31,934 bases of DNA from JAQVEM01 sp964616545. Its GTDB lineage: Bacteria > Actinomycetota > Humimicrobiia > Humimicrobiales > Humimicrobiaceae. Of this stretch, positions 1-8,007 are shown piece after piece (positions within the stretch are counted from its first letter, which is position 1; each line of letters opens with the position of its first letter). The stretch spans positions 1 to 31,934 of the forward strand of contig CAZTUA010000019.1 of the NCBI GenBank assembly GCA_964616545.1. Reading direction: 5' to 3'. Under the pieces are notes generated by a model that did no database searches, was not told where the DNA came from, and saw nothing but the letters and a program-made list of their open reading frames with translations. The position numbers and the translations under genes were made by a program.

Positions 1-2
1 CT

Positions 3-1154
3 GAAAATGGGACAGCCATGGATGTTGAAAAGGCAAAAATAATTGCAAAAAAAATAGGTTATCCCGTACTGGTGAGGCCTTCATATGTGCTGGGGGGAAG
101 AGCCATGAATATAGTCTACAATGAAAAAAGCCTTGTTGACTATGTCAGAGATGCTGCAATTGTATCTAACGACAGACCGATATTGATAGATAAATTTTTG
201 GAAAGCGCTGTGGAAGTTGATGTTGATGTCATTTATGATGGAGACGAGATTTTTATAGGCGGCATTATGGAGCATATAGAGGAAGCTGGAATACACTCAG
301 GGGACAGCGCGTGTGTGATTCCGCCTTTTAGCCTGAGCAAAAAAACAATCAATACCATCAGGGAGCACACTTATAATCTGGCAAAAGAGCTCAGAGTAGT
401 GGGCCTTATGAACATCCAGTATGCAATAAAAGATTCCATAGTTTATATACTTGAGGCAAACCCGAGAGCTTCCCGCACGGTTCCCTTTATAAGTAAATCA
501 ATTGGCGTGCCGCTGGCAAAAATTGCGGCGCTGGTCATGACGGGTAAAAAATTAAAGGATATAGATTTTAAAAGAATTGATTCTACATCAATAGATTATT
601 ACAGTATCAAGGAAGCGGTAATGCCTTTTAACAGGTTTCCGGGCGTTGATATAATACTTGGCCCGGAGATGAAATCTACCGGAGAAGTTATGGGCATAGA
701 CAAAAGTTTTGGGATTGCATTTGCAAAGACTCAGATTTCCACCAATCAGGTGTTTCCAACCTCAGGTTCTGTTTTTATAAGTGTGAGTGACAGAGATAAG
801 CAGGCTATAATAGATATAGCCAGAAAGTTATCGGAGCTTGATTTCAATATAATTTCAACGAGCGGTACGGGTACACTCCTTGAAGAAAAAGGCATAAGAT
901 GCAGTAGAGTCTTAAAAATAAGAGAGGGCAGGCCCAACGTTCTGGATATGATAAAGAATGGTGAAATTGATCTTATTATAAATACTCCAGAAGGCAGTGT
1001 TGCAAGAAGCGACGGATATTATCTAAGAACTGCTGCGGTTCTACATAATGTACCTTCGGTTACTACTATATCGGGCGCTGCTGCTATGGTGCAGGGGATA
1101 CAGGAAATGAAAAATAACTCTAAAGTCAGTGTTAAGCCAATACAGGATTATTAA
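3..1154 (+). CDS. carB: Carbamoyl-phosphate synthase large subunit, C-terminal part (5' end outside window)
   Basis: The frame is open from the first bases of the window, so this is the 3' part of carB; roughly the first 680-690 residues of a ~1070-residue protein lie upstream. Visible first is the second ATP-grasp (carbamate kinase) half, with VLVRPSYVLGGRAM near its start and LEANPRASRTVPF in the metal/ATP site. The last ~130 residues form the MGS-like allosteric domain (STSGTGTLLEEKGI, then TTISGAAAMVQGI), which in characterised enzymes binds effectors such as UMP. The enzyme makes carbamoyl phosphate from glutamine, bicarbonate and ATP for pyrimidines and arginine. Its TAA overlaps the pyrK ATG by one base (TAATG), so the two are probably translationally coupled. 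carA is expected upstream but cannot be seen. Confidence 0.97.
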   Translation, partial: ENGTAMDVEKAKIIAKKIGYPVLVRPSYVLGGRAMNIVYNEKSLVDYVRDAAIVSNDRPILIDKFLESAVEVDVDVIYDGDEIFIGGIMEHIEEAGIHSGDSACVIPPFSLSKKTINTIREHTYNLAKELRVVGLMNIQYAIKDSIVYILEANPRASRTVPFISKSIGVPLAKIAALVMTGKKLKDIDFKRIDSTSIDYYSIKEAVMPFNRFPGVDIILGPEMKSTGEVMGIDKSFGIAFAKTQISTNQVFPTSGSVFISVSDRDKQAIIDIARKLSELDFNIISTSGTGTLLEEKGIRCSRVLKIREGRPNVLDMIKNGEIDLIINTPEGSVARSDGYYLRTAAVLHNVPSVTTISGAAAMVQGIQEMKNNSKVSVKPIQDY

Positions 1155-1948
1155 TGAAACTGCTAAACGGGGAAATAGTATCTAACGAAAAATACAGCGA
1201 TAACCTCTACAGAATGGTTATTTTTTCGCCATATATATGCAGAGAAGCCAGACCCGGGCAATTTATCAATATAAGATGTGCGCCTGAAGGCGTGCTTGAC
1301 CCTTTGCTGAGACGGCCATTTGCAATATTCGATATAGAAGAGCAATTTAATGTTTTTTCTTTTTTATATCTGGTAAAGGGAAGGGGAACAAGGTTTCTAT
1401 CAAGTCTGAAGAAAGGCGATTTTCTTGATTTTATCGGTCCTCTGGGAAAAGAGATAGAACTTGCCGGGTGTAAAAATAATATCCTTTTAATTGGAGGAGG
1501 AATCGGAATCGCTCCGCTGTATTTTATAGCCAAGTATGCAAAAAGAGTAAAAAAGAATGTTTTTTTTGCCGCAGGATTCAGGGACAGAAGTTACCTGAGG
1601 TGGGAAGAAGATTTAATCGAGCTCAAGATAGATTATGCTATTTTTACAGAAGACGGCTCTCTTGGAGATAAGGGTATGGTCTCTGATTATATGCGGGATA
1701 ACATTAAAACATTTAAAGGTTATGATGTCTACTGCTGCGGACCGGTAGAAATGTTAAAGACGCTTCAGAATATTTACAGGAAAACAAAAAATGAGGTTAA
1801 TGTGCTGCTTGAGGAAAAAATGGCATGTGGCGTGGGTGTCTGTAATGGATGTGCGGTTAAAATAAAGAAAGGTGAAAAAGGATTTAATTATAAAAAAATA
1901 TGCACGGATGGACCGGTCTTTAAATTAAGGGAGGTAGTTTTTGACTGA
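1154..1948 (+). CDS. pyrK: Dihydroorotate dehydrogenase B, electron-transfer subunit
   Basis: 264 residues, usual length. An N-terminal ferredoxin-reductase-like FAD domain carries RRPFAIF (residues 53-59), followed by an NAD-binding domain with LLIGGGIGIAP (111-121) and CCGP (194-197). At the C-terminus four cysteines, C225, C230, C233 and C250, make the 2Fe-2S site typical of PyrK. PyrK passes electrons from the class 1B dehydrogenase PyrD to NAD+, so orotate formation here does not depend on quinone. That fits an anaerobe and differs from the class 2 enzyme of most actinomycetes (family knowledge; lifestyle is inference). The gene starts on the carB stop and its end overlaps pyrD by 8 bases. 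Confidence 0.96.
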   Translation: MKLLNGEIVSNEKYSDNLYRMVIFSPYICREARPGQFINIRCAPEGVLDPLLRRPFAIFDIEEQFNVFSFLYLVKGRGTRFLSSLKKGDFLDFIGPLGKEIELAGCKNNILLIGGGIGIAPLYFIAKYAKRVKKNVFFAAGFRDRSYLRWEEDLIELKIDYAIFTEDGSLGDKGMVSDYMRDNIKTFKGYDVYCCGPVEMLKTLQNIYRKTKNEVNVLLEEKMACGVGVCNGCAVKIKKGEKGFNYKKICTDGPVFKLREVVFD

Positions 1949-2909
1949 GCATCAGGATAGTCTGTTTGTATTAAAAGAAAATAATGATAGGAGGAGCCCT
2001 GACCTTTCAGTAAAGCTGGGGAGAATAAAGCTGGCCAATCCTGTAATTATGTGTTCGGGAACATTTGGCTACGGGGAGGAGTACAGACAATTTTATAACA
2101 CAGCTCTGCTCGGGGCAGTGACAACAAAAAGTTATTCATTAAAACCTGAAGATGGAAATCCGCCTCCAAGGATTTGCGAAACCCCTGCGGGGGTGTTAAA
2201 TTCTATCGGGCTGCAGAATGACGGCATAGGTGTTTTTATAAAAAAACACCTTCCGGATGCCGAAAGAATGGGAGTAAAGCTTATTTTGAGCATATTCGGG
2301 CAGGACGCGGAAAAGTTCCTGGAGCTGGCCCAAAAAATTTCGGATATCGAAAAGAAAATTATTGCAGTTGAACTTAATCTATCATGCCCCAACGTTAAAA
2401 AGGGGGGAATGACCTTTAGTTCTGTTCCCACAGAGGTAAAAAAAATAGTAAAGTCAGCCACAAATGTTTTAAATGTTCCCGTAATAGCCAAATTAAGCCC
2501 CAACCAGCACAATTTAATTGAAGCAGCAGCGGCAGCAAAAAAAGGCGGGGCGGAGGCGGTATCAATTATTAATACTGTAGTGGGCATGGCTGTAGATACA
2601 GAAACATTCCGGCCAAAGCTGGCAAATGTTACAGGCGGACTTTCGGGACCTGCAATAAGACCCATAGCTCTGGCAAAGGTGTACTCTCTGGCAAGGGAAA
2701 AAATACTTCCCATTATTGGTATGGGAGGTATTTTTAATACAGAAGATGCCCTTGAATTTCTAATATCAGGTGCAAGCGCAGTAGGTATCGGGACCGCAAA
2801 TTTTATACAGTACGATACCGGTGCAAGGATAATAGAGGGTTTAAAAAAATATCTGGTAAAAAGAAAAATTTACAGTATTAATGAAATAATAGGGAGGATT
2901 AAAATTTGA
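1941..2909 (+). CDS. pyrD: Dihydroorotate dehydrogenase B (NAD+), catalytic subunit
   Basis: 322 residues with TTG start; the start lies within the end of pyrK (TTGACTGA, 8-base overlap) behind a GGGAGGTAG ribosome site at about 1929-1937. Class 1B features: NPVIMCSGTFGYG near residue 33, the active-site cysteine C149 in NLSCPNVKKGG, and FMN phosphate-binding segments GGLSGPAIRP and IGMGGI. It oxidises dihydroorotate to orotate in the fourth step of UMP synthesis, with PyrK as partner. The ~20 residues before DLSVKLG are longer than in most PyrD proteins. An AGGAGG also occurs inside this stretch at about 1988, but no usable in-frame start follows it, so the upstream TTG is kept. Confidence 0.96.
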   Translation: MTEHQDSLFVLKENNDRRSPDLSVKLGRIKLANPVIMCSGTFGYGEEYRQFYNTALLGAVTTKSYSLKPEDGNPPPRICETPAGVLNSIGLQNDGIGVFIKKHLPDAERMGVKLILSIFGQDAEKFLELAQKISDIEKKIIAVELNLSCPNVKKGGMTFSSVPTEVKKIVKSATNVLNVPVIAKLSPNQHNLIEAAAAAKKGGAEAVSIINTVVGMAVDTETFRPKLANVTGGLSGPAIRPIALAKVYSLAREKILPIIGMGGIFNTEDALEFLISGASAVGIGTANFIQYDTGARIIEGLKKYLVKRKIYSINEIIGRIKI

Positions 2910-3670
2910 AAGAAAGGCAAAAGCTATTAAGGAAAAAAGAGCTTCCGGCAAAAGACAGGTTAATTATAAGCATTGATGTTAACAACAGAAAGGATGTTAT
3001 AAACCTGTGCAAGAAAATATCAGGCAGCGTGACAACTTTAAAAATAGGGCTTGAATTAATATATAGTACGGGACCGGGCATTATTGATACTGTAAAAAGT
3101 TTTGGTTATAGAGTTATGCTTGATGCGAAACTTCTGGATATCCCCAACACTGTAAAGGGAGCTGCTGAGGCCATAGTAAAACTTGGCGTTAGCGCAGTAA
3201 CCATGCATGCCACGGGTGGGAAAAAGATGCTTGAAGAAGCAGGTAAAGCTGTCAGGGAACAGGCCAGGATTGAAGCAGTAAAAAGCCCGCTTATTTTGGG
3301 GGTAACCATCCTGACGAGCCTTGATAACAATGACCTGGAAACTCTGGGATTTAAGGAAGATTTTTTAAATTCAGTTTTAAACCTGTCAAAAATCGCAGTG
3401 GAATCCGGCGTGGATGGAATAATCTGTTCCCCAAATGAGGTTGAACCTTTAAGAAAAAAAATGGGCAATGATTTTTACATAGCGACTCCGGGAATAAGGC
3501 TTTCCGGAGATACGCCGGGTGATCAGAAAAGGATAAACACCCCCCGCGAAGCAATATTAAAAGGAGCGGATTTTATAATTGTGGGCCGTTCCATAACTAC
3601 AAAAAAAGATGTGCATGATGCGATTGAATGTTACCTGGATGATATAGAAAGGGCGGTAATAAATGATTAA
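2906..3670 (+). CDS. pyrF: Orotidine-5'-phosphate decarboxylase
   Basis: 254 residues. The TTG start overlaps the pyrD stop by four bases (TTGA) and follows GGGAGGATT at 2892-2900. The catalytic D-x-K-x-x-D signature is present as LDAKLLDIPNT (D73, K75, D78); ATPGIRL and VGRSITT near the end form the phosphate-binding loops. It decarboxylates OMP to UMP, the last pathway step. The ~17-residue lysine-rich N-terminal lead before RLIISIDV is a little long but is the only option with a ribosome site. It overlaps pyrE by eight bases, so the two UMP-forming enzymes are tightly coupled. Confidence 0.96.
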   Translation: MKERQKLLRKKELPAKDRLIISIDVNNRKDVINLCKKISGSVTTLKIGLELIYSTGPGIIDTVKSFGYRVMLDAKLLDIPNTVKGAAEAIVKLGVSAVTMHATGGKKMLEEAGKAVREQARIEAVKSPLILGVTILTSLDNNDLETLGFKEDFLNSVLNLSKIAVESGVDGIICSPNEVEPLRKKMGNDFYIATPGIRLSGDTPGDQKRINTPREAILKGADFIIVGRSITTKKDVHDAIECYLDDIERAVIND

Positions 3671-4268
3671 AATCGTAAATCAAATTGAAGGATTGGATGT
3701 ATATAAGATTTTAAAAGATACTGGTTCCATAATGGAAGGACATTTCGAATTAAGTTCAGGGTATCACAGCAATTATTATCTGCAGTGCGCTAAACTTTTG
3801 CAGCACCCTGATATTACATTTAAAATTGCAGGTACGGCGCTGGATTTGACGAAGAGGGAAATTGATATTAAAAAGATAAATACCATGGTATCACCAGCAA
3901 TGGGGGGGATACTGTGGGGCTACATGCTCGCGTATAGAGCCGGCTGCGGGATGATTTTTACCGAACGAAAAAATAAAAATATGGAACTGAGGCGCGGTTT
4001 TGAATTAAAGGAGGGACAGGAAGTTATTATTGCTGAAGATGTAATTACGACAGGAAGTTCTGTAAAGGAAGTGATAGAAATATGCAGAAGTTACGGTGCA
4101 AAGGTAAGAGCGTTAATAAGCATAGTGGACCGCTCAGATAATTTAAAATTTGAGTTTCCTTATTACTACTTAATAAAACTCGATATCAAAAACTTTCATC
4201 CTTCCAATTGTGCACTCTGCCTTGAAAAACGCCCTCTTGAGCATCCGGGAAGCAAAAAAAAGATATAA
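3663..4268 (+). CDS. pyrE: Orotate phosphoribosyltransferase
   Basis: 201 residues, ATG start inside the end of pyrF (ATGATTAA, 8-base overlap). The PRPP-binding loop is VIIAEDVITTGSS (residues 121-133), preceded by the FTERKN segment that closes on the substrate. The C-terminus carries NCALC and HPGS, typical of the longer bacterial OPRT subgroup also found in thermophiles. It joins orotate to PRPP to give OMP. It is the last gene of the pyr group; a 101-base gap with a new promoter follows. No clear hairpin terminator is visible after it. Confidence 0.96.
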   Translation: MIKIVNQIEGLDVYKILKDTGSIMEGHFELSSGYHSNYYLQCAKLLQHPDITFKIAGTALDLTKREIDIKKINTMVSPAMGGILWGYMLAYRAGCGMIFTERKNKNMELRRGFELKEGQEVIIAEDVITTGSSVKEVIEICRSYGAKVRALISIVDRSDNLKFEFPYYYLIKLDIKNFHPSNCALCLEKRPLEHPGSKKKI

Positions 4269-4302
4269 GTAAAAAATAATCTAAAAAAGTTAATTTTGAG
4301 AG

Positions 4303-4331
4303 TTGATATTGCATATATATACTTGTATACT
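4303..4331 (+). promoter_or_regulatory. Predicted sigma-A-type promoter for the mihF-gmk-rpoZ operon
   Basis: TTGATA at 4303-4308 and TATACT at 4326-4331 are separated by exactly 17 bases, in the only gap (4269-4369) between the pyr genes and mihF. Transcription would start near 4338, leaving a ~30-base leader before the mihF ATG and its AAAGGAAG ribosome site (about 4358-4365). Both boxes match consensus at five of six positions. Confidence 0.75.
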
Positions 4332-4369
4332 CTAATTTATATATTTTCTTTTACATAAAAGGAAGCTGC

Positions 4370-4705
4370 ATGACTTTCAATAATTTAAGCGAAAGTGATA
4401 GAAATAAGGGTCTGGAAAAAGCCAGGCATATAAGAAAAAAAAGGTCCGAAATAAAAGATTTGCTTAAAAAGGGGAAAACAAATATAAAAAAGCTTTTTAA
4501 TGATGAAGAGCTTTTTGATAAGTATATCGGCAACATGAAAGTTCTGGACCTTGTAAGTGCACTTCCGGGAAATGGGAGAGTGAATGCACTAAAGATTTTA
4601 AAGGGTTTAAAAATTAATCCCAGTAAAACAATAGGCGGACTGGGGAAGAACCAGAAGCGCAATTTTTACCAGTTTTTTAAGATTAATCAAACTGGTAAAT
4701 TTTAA
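4370..4705 (+). CDS. mihF: Integration host factor, actinobacterial type (mIHF)
   Basis: 111 residues, close to the ~105 of mycobacterial mIHF. A basic helical N-terminal half (lysine/arginine-rich, residues ~10-45) precedes a helix-turn-helix/H2TH-like region: KVLDLVSALPGNGRVNALKI, then the GLGKNQ signature near residue 95. The family binds and compacts DNA and is unrelated to proteobacterial IHF; it is essential in mycobacteria. The position just before gmk is the conserved actinobacterial one, making this the best lineage marker in the window. An AAAGGAAG site precedes the ATG and a strong promoter lies ~40 bases upstream. gmk begins seven bases after the stop. Confidence 0.92.
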   Translation: MTFNNLSESDRNKGLEKARHIRKKRSEIKDLLKKGKTNIKKLFNDEELFDKYIGNMKVLDLVSALPGNGRVNALKILKGLKINPSKTIGGLGKNQKRNFYQFFKINQTGKF

Positions 4706-4712
4706 ATATTTT

Positions 4713-5267
4713 ATGGTACGCAGAGGAAAATTATTTATTATATCAGGGCCGTCAGGCTCGGGGAAAAGCAGCCTGGTTAATGATGTTCTAAAAGAATCGG
4801 ATAATTTCGTAAGGTCCATTTCAGTTACCACAAGACCCAGAAGAAAGAATGAAACTTCCGGTCATCATTATCATTTTATAAGCAGGAAAAAATTTGATGA
4901 ACTTGCAGAAAAGGATATGCTTCTGGAGTGGGCATCTTATGCAGGATATTTATATGGTACCCCAAAAAAATTTGTACTGGATAATTTAGAGAGATGCAGG
5001 AATGTAATTCTGGTGATTGAGGTTCAGGGTGCCATACAGGTTAAAAGTAAAATGAAGGAAGCCTATCTTATTTTTATTACTACGTCTTCAGTTGACGAGC
5101 TTGAAAGAAGGATTAAAAAAAGAGGGGATGAAACGCCGGAGGAGATTAAGAAAAGAATTGAAACTGCAAAAAACGAGTTAAAATATAAGAAATATTATGA
5201 TTGCATAATTGTAAATAATAATTATAATGAAGCACTGCTTAATTTAAAGAAAGTTCTGAATGCTTAA
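4713..5267 (+). CDS. gmk: Guanylate kinase
   Basis: 184 residues. P-loop GPSGSGKS at residues 12-19, then the GMP-binding motif TTRPRRKNETSGHHYHF. It phosphorylates GMP to GDP. No Shine-Dalgarno sequence is evident in the seven bases after mihF, so it is probably translated by coupling. Position mihF-gmk-rpoZ is the standard actinobacterial arrangement. Confidence 0.96.
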   Translation: MVRRGKLFIISGPSGSGKSSLVNDVLKESDNFVRSISVTTRPRRKNETSGHHYHFISRKKFDELAEKDMLLEWASYAGYLYGTPKKFVLDNLERCRNVILVIEVQGAIQVKSKMKEAYLIFITTSSVDELERRIKKRGDETPEEIKKRIETAKNELKYKKYYDCIIVNNNYNEALLNLKKVLNA

Positions 5268-5289
5268 AAGAAAGAGGGGTTAACATAAA

Positions 5290-5526
5290 ATGAAAGTTCA
5301 ATATCTTGACGAGTACAGAGAAAGTACTGATAGCAAATATAAACTCTGTATAGCAACCGCCAAAAGAGCCAGGGAGCTGGGGGAGTATCTTTCGGCACAA
5401 AAAAATATGGAAAGGGTAAATGTGGTAAAACCGCTGGTTGATGTAGAATCACATGACCCGCTTGAGATTGCCTTTAGCGAAATAAAAGAAGGTAAGGTAA
5501 CTTTCGAAAAGAAGAAAAAGGAATAA
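5290..5526 (+). CDS. rpoZ: RNA polymerase omega subunit
   Basis: 78 residues. The conserved core reads SKYKLCIATAKRAREL, followed by VVKPLVDVESHDPLEIAFSE and a lysine-rich tail. Omega helps fold and assemble the beta' subunit. GAGGGG at 5273-5278 is a good ribosome site eight to eleven bases before the ATG. Co-transcribed with gmk and coaBC. Confidence 0.94.
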   Translation: MKVQYLDEYRESTDSKYKLCIATAKRARELGEYLSAQKNMERVNVVKPLVDVESHDPLEIAFSEIKEGKVTFEKKKKE

Positions 5527-5547
5527 GGAAAAGGAATCTGTGTAAAT

Positions 5548-6768
5548 TTGACCCTGAGCAAATCAATTTTTATTAAAAAGAAGATAATACTCGGAATTAC
5601 AGCATCTATCGCGGCTTATAAAGCAGTTACAATCTGCAGCAGGCTAAAGGAAAGGGGAGCGGATGTTATTCCGGTAATGACCCCGAATGCTCTTAACTTT
5701 ATAGCTCCAATTACCTTTAGTTCAATTTCTGGTAACAGAACCATCGTAGAACAGTTTGTTAACCAAAAAAAAATCTATCATATCTCACTTTCACATAGTG
5801 CGGACGTTTTTTTGATTGCTCCTGCTTCAGCCGACACTATTTCAAAATTATCATATGGCATCGGGGATACTTTTTTAACAACATCAGCTATTGCAGCAAC
5901 GTGCCCGGTACTTATTGCGCCCGCTATGAATGAAAGCATGTATCTTGATGCGGTAATACAAAAAAATATTCAGGAGCTCAAAAAGAGCGGGAAATATTTT
6001 TTCATAGGACCAAAGAGCGGTAAACTAGCCTGCGGTGAAAAAGGTCAGGGCAAGCTTGAAGATGAGGATGCTATAATTAAAAGGCTTGAAGAGCTTCTTG
6101 GCTACAGAAAAGACCTCACTGGCAAAAAAATTATGATTACTGCTGGCGGAACCAGAGAATTTATTGATCCTGTAAGGTATATTTCCAATAAATCCAGCGG
6201 GAAGATGGGCTATGCTCTTGCAGAAGAAGCTTATTTCAGGGGGGCCAGCGGGGTAATACTGATAAGCACAACAAAAAACCTTTCTCCGCCGTATGGAGTA
6301 AAAGTTGAATATGCTGAGAATACAGAGGAAATGAAAAAATCTCTCCTGGAACACAAGGATGATGTTGACATCATAATAATGGCAGCTGCCATAAGCGATA
6401 TAATTCCTGTGCAAAAATATGATTTCAAGCTTAAGAAAAAAAATGATATATTATCAAGAATAGAATTTAAAGAAAACGAAGATATTCTTAAAATATTATC
6501 CAGAAGAAAGAAAAAGGGCAGGTACCTGGTAGGTTTTGCGGCCGAAAGCGGCTACAGCATATCAGATATTATGGAAAAAATAAAAGATAAGAATGTGGAT
6601 ATGATAGTAGCCAATGATATATCCAGAGAAGAAATTGGAATGGATAGTGATTTTAATGAAGTTGACATAGTAAAGAGAGACGGGACGGTAAAAAAACTGG
6701 CAAAAGATAGAAAGAGAATTATTGCCAGAGGAATCTGGGATGAAATTATCAAAAATTTAATTAATTAG
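5548..6768 (+). CDS. coaBC: Bifunctional phosphopantothenoylcysteine synthetase/decarboxylase
   Basis: 406 residues, TTG start with AAGGAATC at about 5531-5538 upstream. The N-terminal CoaC flavin decarboxylase half (~1-185) has ILGITASIAAYKA, catalytic His78 (YHISLSHSAD), PAMNESM (125-131) and the active-site Cys162 in KLACGEKGQGKL. The CoaB half has TAGGTREFIDPVRYISN (198-214), the KYDFKLKK lysine motif and VGFAAES. It converts 4'-phosphopantothenate plus cysteine to 4'-phosphopantetheine. The usual W at the end of PxMNxxMW is Tyr132 here, a mild substitution. coaD, a later step of the CoA pathway, is elsewhere in this window. Confidence 0.96.
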   Translation: MTLSKSIFIKKKIILGITASIAAYKAVTICSRLKERGADVIPVMTPNALNFIAPITFSSISGNRTIVEQFVNQKKIYHISLSHSADVFLIAPASADTISKLSYGIGDTFLTTSAIAATCPVLIAPAMNESMYLDAVIQKNIQELKKSGKYFFIGPKSGKLACGEKGQGKLEDEDAIIKRLEELLGYRKDLTGKKIMITAGGTREFIDPVRYISNKSSGKMGYALAEEAYFRGASGVILISTTKNLSPPYGVKVEYAENTEEMKKSLLEHKDDVDIIIMAAAISDIIPVQKYDFKLKKKNDILSRIEFKENEDILKILSRRKKKGRYLVGFAAESGYSISDIMEKIKDKNVDMIVANDISREEIGMDSDFNEVDIVKRDGTVKKLAKDRKRIIARGIWDEIIKNLIN

Positions 6769-6790
6769 TGAGTAATTAACGGGGGCAACG

Positions 6791-7993
6791 ATGAAGAAAA
6801 AAGATTTTTTATTTACTTCGGAATCGGTTACCGAAGGACATCCGGATAAGATGGCTGACCAGATATCAGATGCCGTTCTTGATGCTATCATAGCTGAAGA
6901 TCCTGGCTGCAGGACAGCTATTGAAACCATGCTTAAAACCGGAATAGTAATAGTAGCTGGTGAAATAACTACTTCTACTTATGTAGAAATACCGGATATT
7001 GTAAGAGAAGTTGTCAAAAGCATAGGGTATACCAGGGCAAAATATGGGTTTGACTTTGAAACCTGCGGTGTTATCACTTCTATCGGGAAGCAATCTCCCA
7101 ATATATCACAGGGAGTAAGCAATGCTTATGAAGCAAGAGTCGGGAATGGCTATGAAAATGAATTTGACGCACAGGGCGCTGGAGACCAGGGAATGATGTT
7201 TGGTTATGCATGCAATGAAACAGAGGAGCTAATGCCCCTTCCAATTCAGCTTGCCCATAAACTCGCGCATCGTTTATCTGAAGTTAGAAAAGCGGGAATT
7301 CTGTCATATCTCAGGCCTGACGGTAAATCACAGGTAACAGTAAGATATGAAAACGACAGGCCGGTTTCTGTAGAAACGATTGTAATAGCTGCGCAGCATG
7401 CTCCAAATATAGATACTGAATCCCAGATAAAACCGGATATGAAAGAATTTGTAATTAAGCCAATTATCCCTGAAGAATATATGGGAAGAGATTTTAAGCT
7501 GTTTGTTAATCCAACAGGTGAGTTTGCAATAGGTGGTCCCATGGGTGATACAGGGGTTACCGGAAGAAAAATAATTATAGATACCTATGGAGGAATGGCA
7601 AGACATGGTGGTGGATGTTTTTCCGGTAAAGACCCCTCCAAAGTTGACAGGTCAGCTGCATATGCTGCAAGGTACGTGGCAAAAAATCTTGTAGCAAGCG
7701 GAGCCGCTGACAGGCTTGAAATAGAGATTGCCTATGCAATAGGAGTGGCACATCCTGTATCGGTTATGATAGAGACATTTGACACCGAAAAGGTAGATAC
7801 AAAAAAGATACAGGAAGCGGTAAGAGAGATATTTGATTTAAGGCCGGCAGCAATTATTAAACATCTTAACCTTTTAAGGCCTATTTACAGGAAAACAGCG
7901 GCTTATGGACATTTTGGCAGGCATGATAGAGACTTCACCTGGGAGAAACTGGATAAGGTTGAAGAAATAAAGAACTTTCTGGGCCTTAAATAA
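6791..7993 (+). CDS. metK: S-adenosylmethionine synthetase
   Basis: 400 residues. SVTEGHPDKMADQISDAVLD spans the first motif, GAGDQGMMFGYAC (129-141) is the methionine/ATP site, and a glycine-rich loop GGGCFSGKDPSKVDRS lies near residue 275. Cys replaces the usual Ala of GGGAFSGKD. It makes SAM from methionine and ATP, the methyl donor for RsmB, RsmD and TrmD encoded here. Only 22 bases separate it from coaBC, so there is no room for a SAM riboswitch; GGGGGC at 6781-6786 serves as ribosome site. Confidence 0.97.
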   Translation: MKKKDFLFTSESVTEGHPDKMADQISDAVLDAIIAEDPGCRTAIETMLKTGIVIVAGEITTSTYVEIPDIVREVVKSIGYTRAKYGFDFETCGVITSIGKQSPNISQGVSNAYEARVGNGYENEFDAQGAGDQGMMFGYACNETEELMPLPIQLAHKLAHRLSEVRKAGILSYLRPDGKSQVTVRYENDRPVSVETIVIAAQHAPNIDTESQIKPDMKEFVIKPIIPEEYMGRDFKLFVNPTGEFAIGGPMGDTGVTGRKIIIDTYGGMARHGGGCFSGKDPSKVDRSAAYAARYVAKNLVASGAADRLEIEIAYAIGVAHPVSVMIETFDTEKVDTKKIQEAVREIFDLRPAAIIKHLNLLRPIYRKTAAYGHFGRHDRDFTWEKLDKVEEIKNFLGLK

Positions 7994-8007
7994 TTAGCTT
8001 TCTTTAG

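Noticed and set aside
2132..2713. 193-codon open frame on the minus strand inside pyrD
   Set aside because: Entirely antisense to a clear PyrD; composition follows from the codon pattern of pyrD and no protein family is recognisable.
6769..6790. SAM riboswitch before metK
   Set aside because: Only 22 bases separate coaBC and metK; no space for an aptamer.
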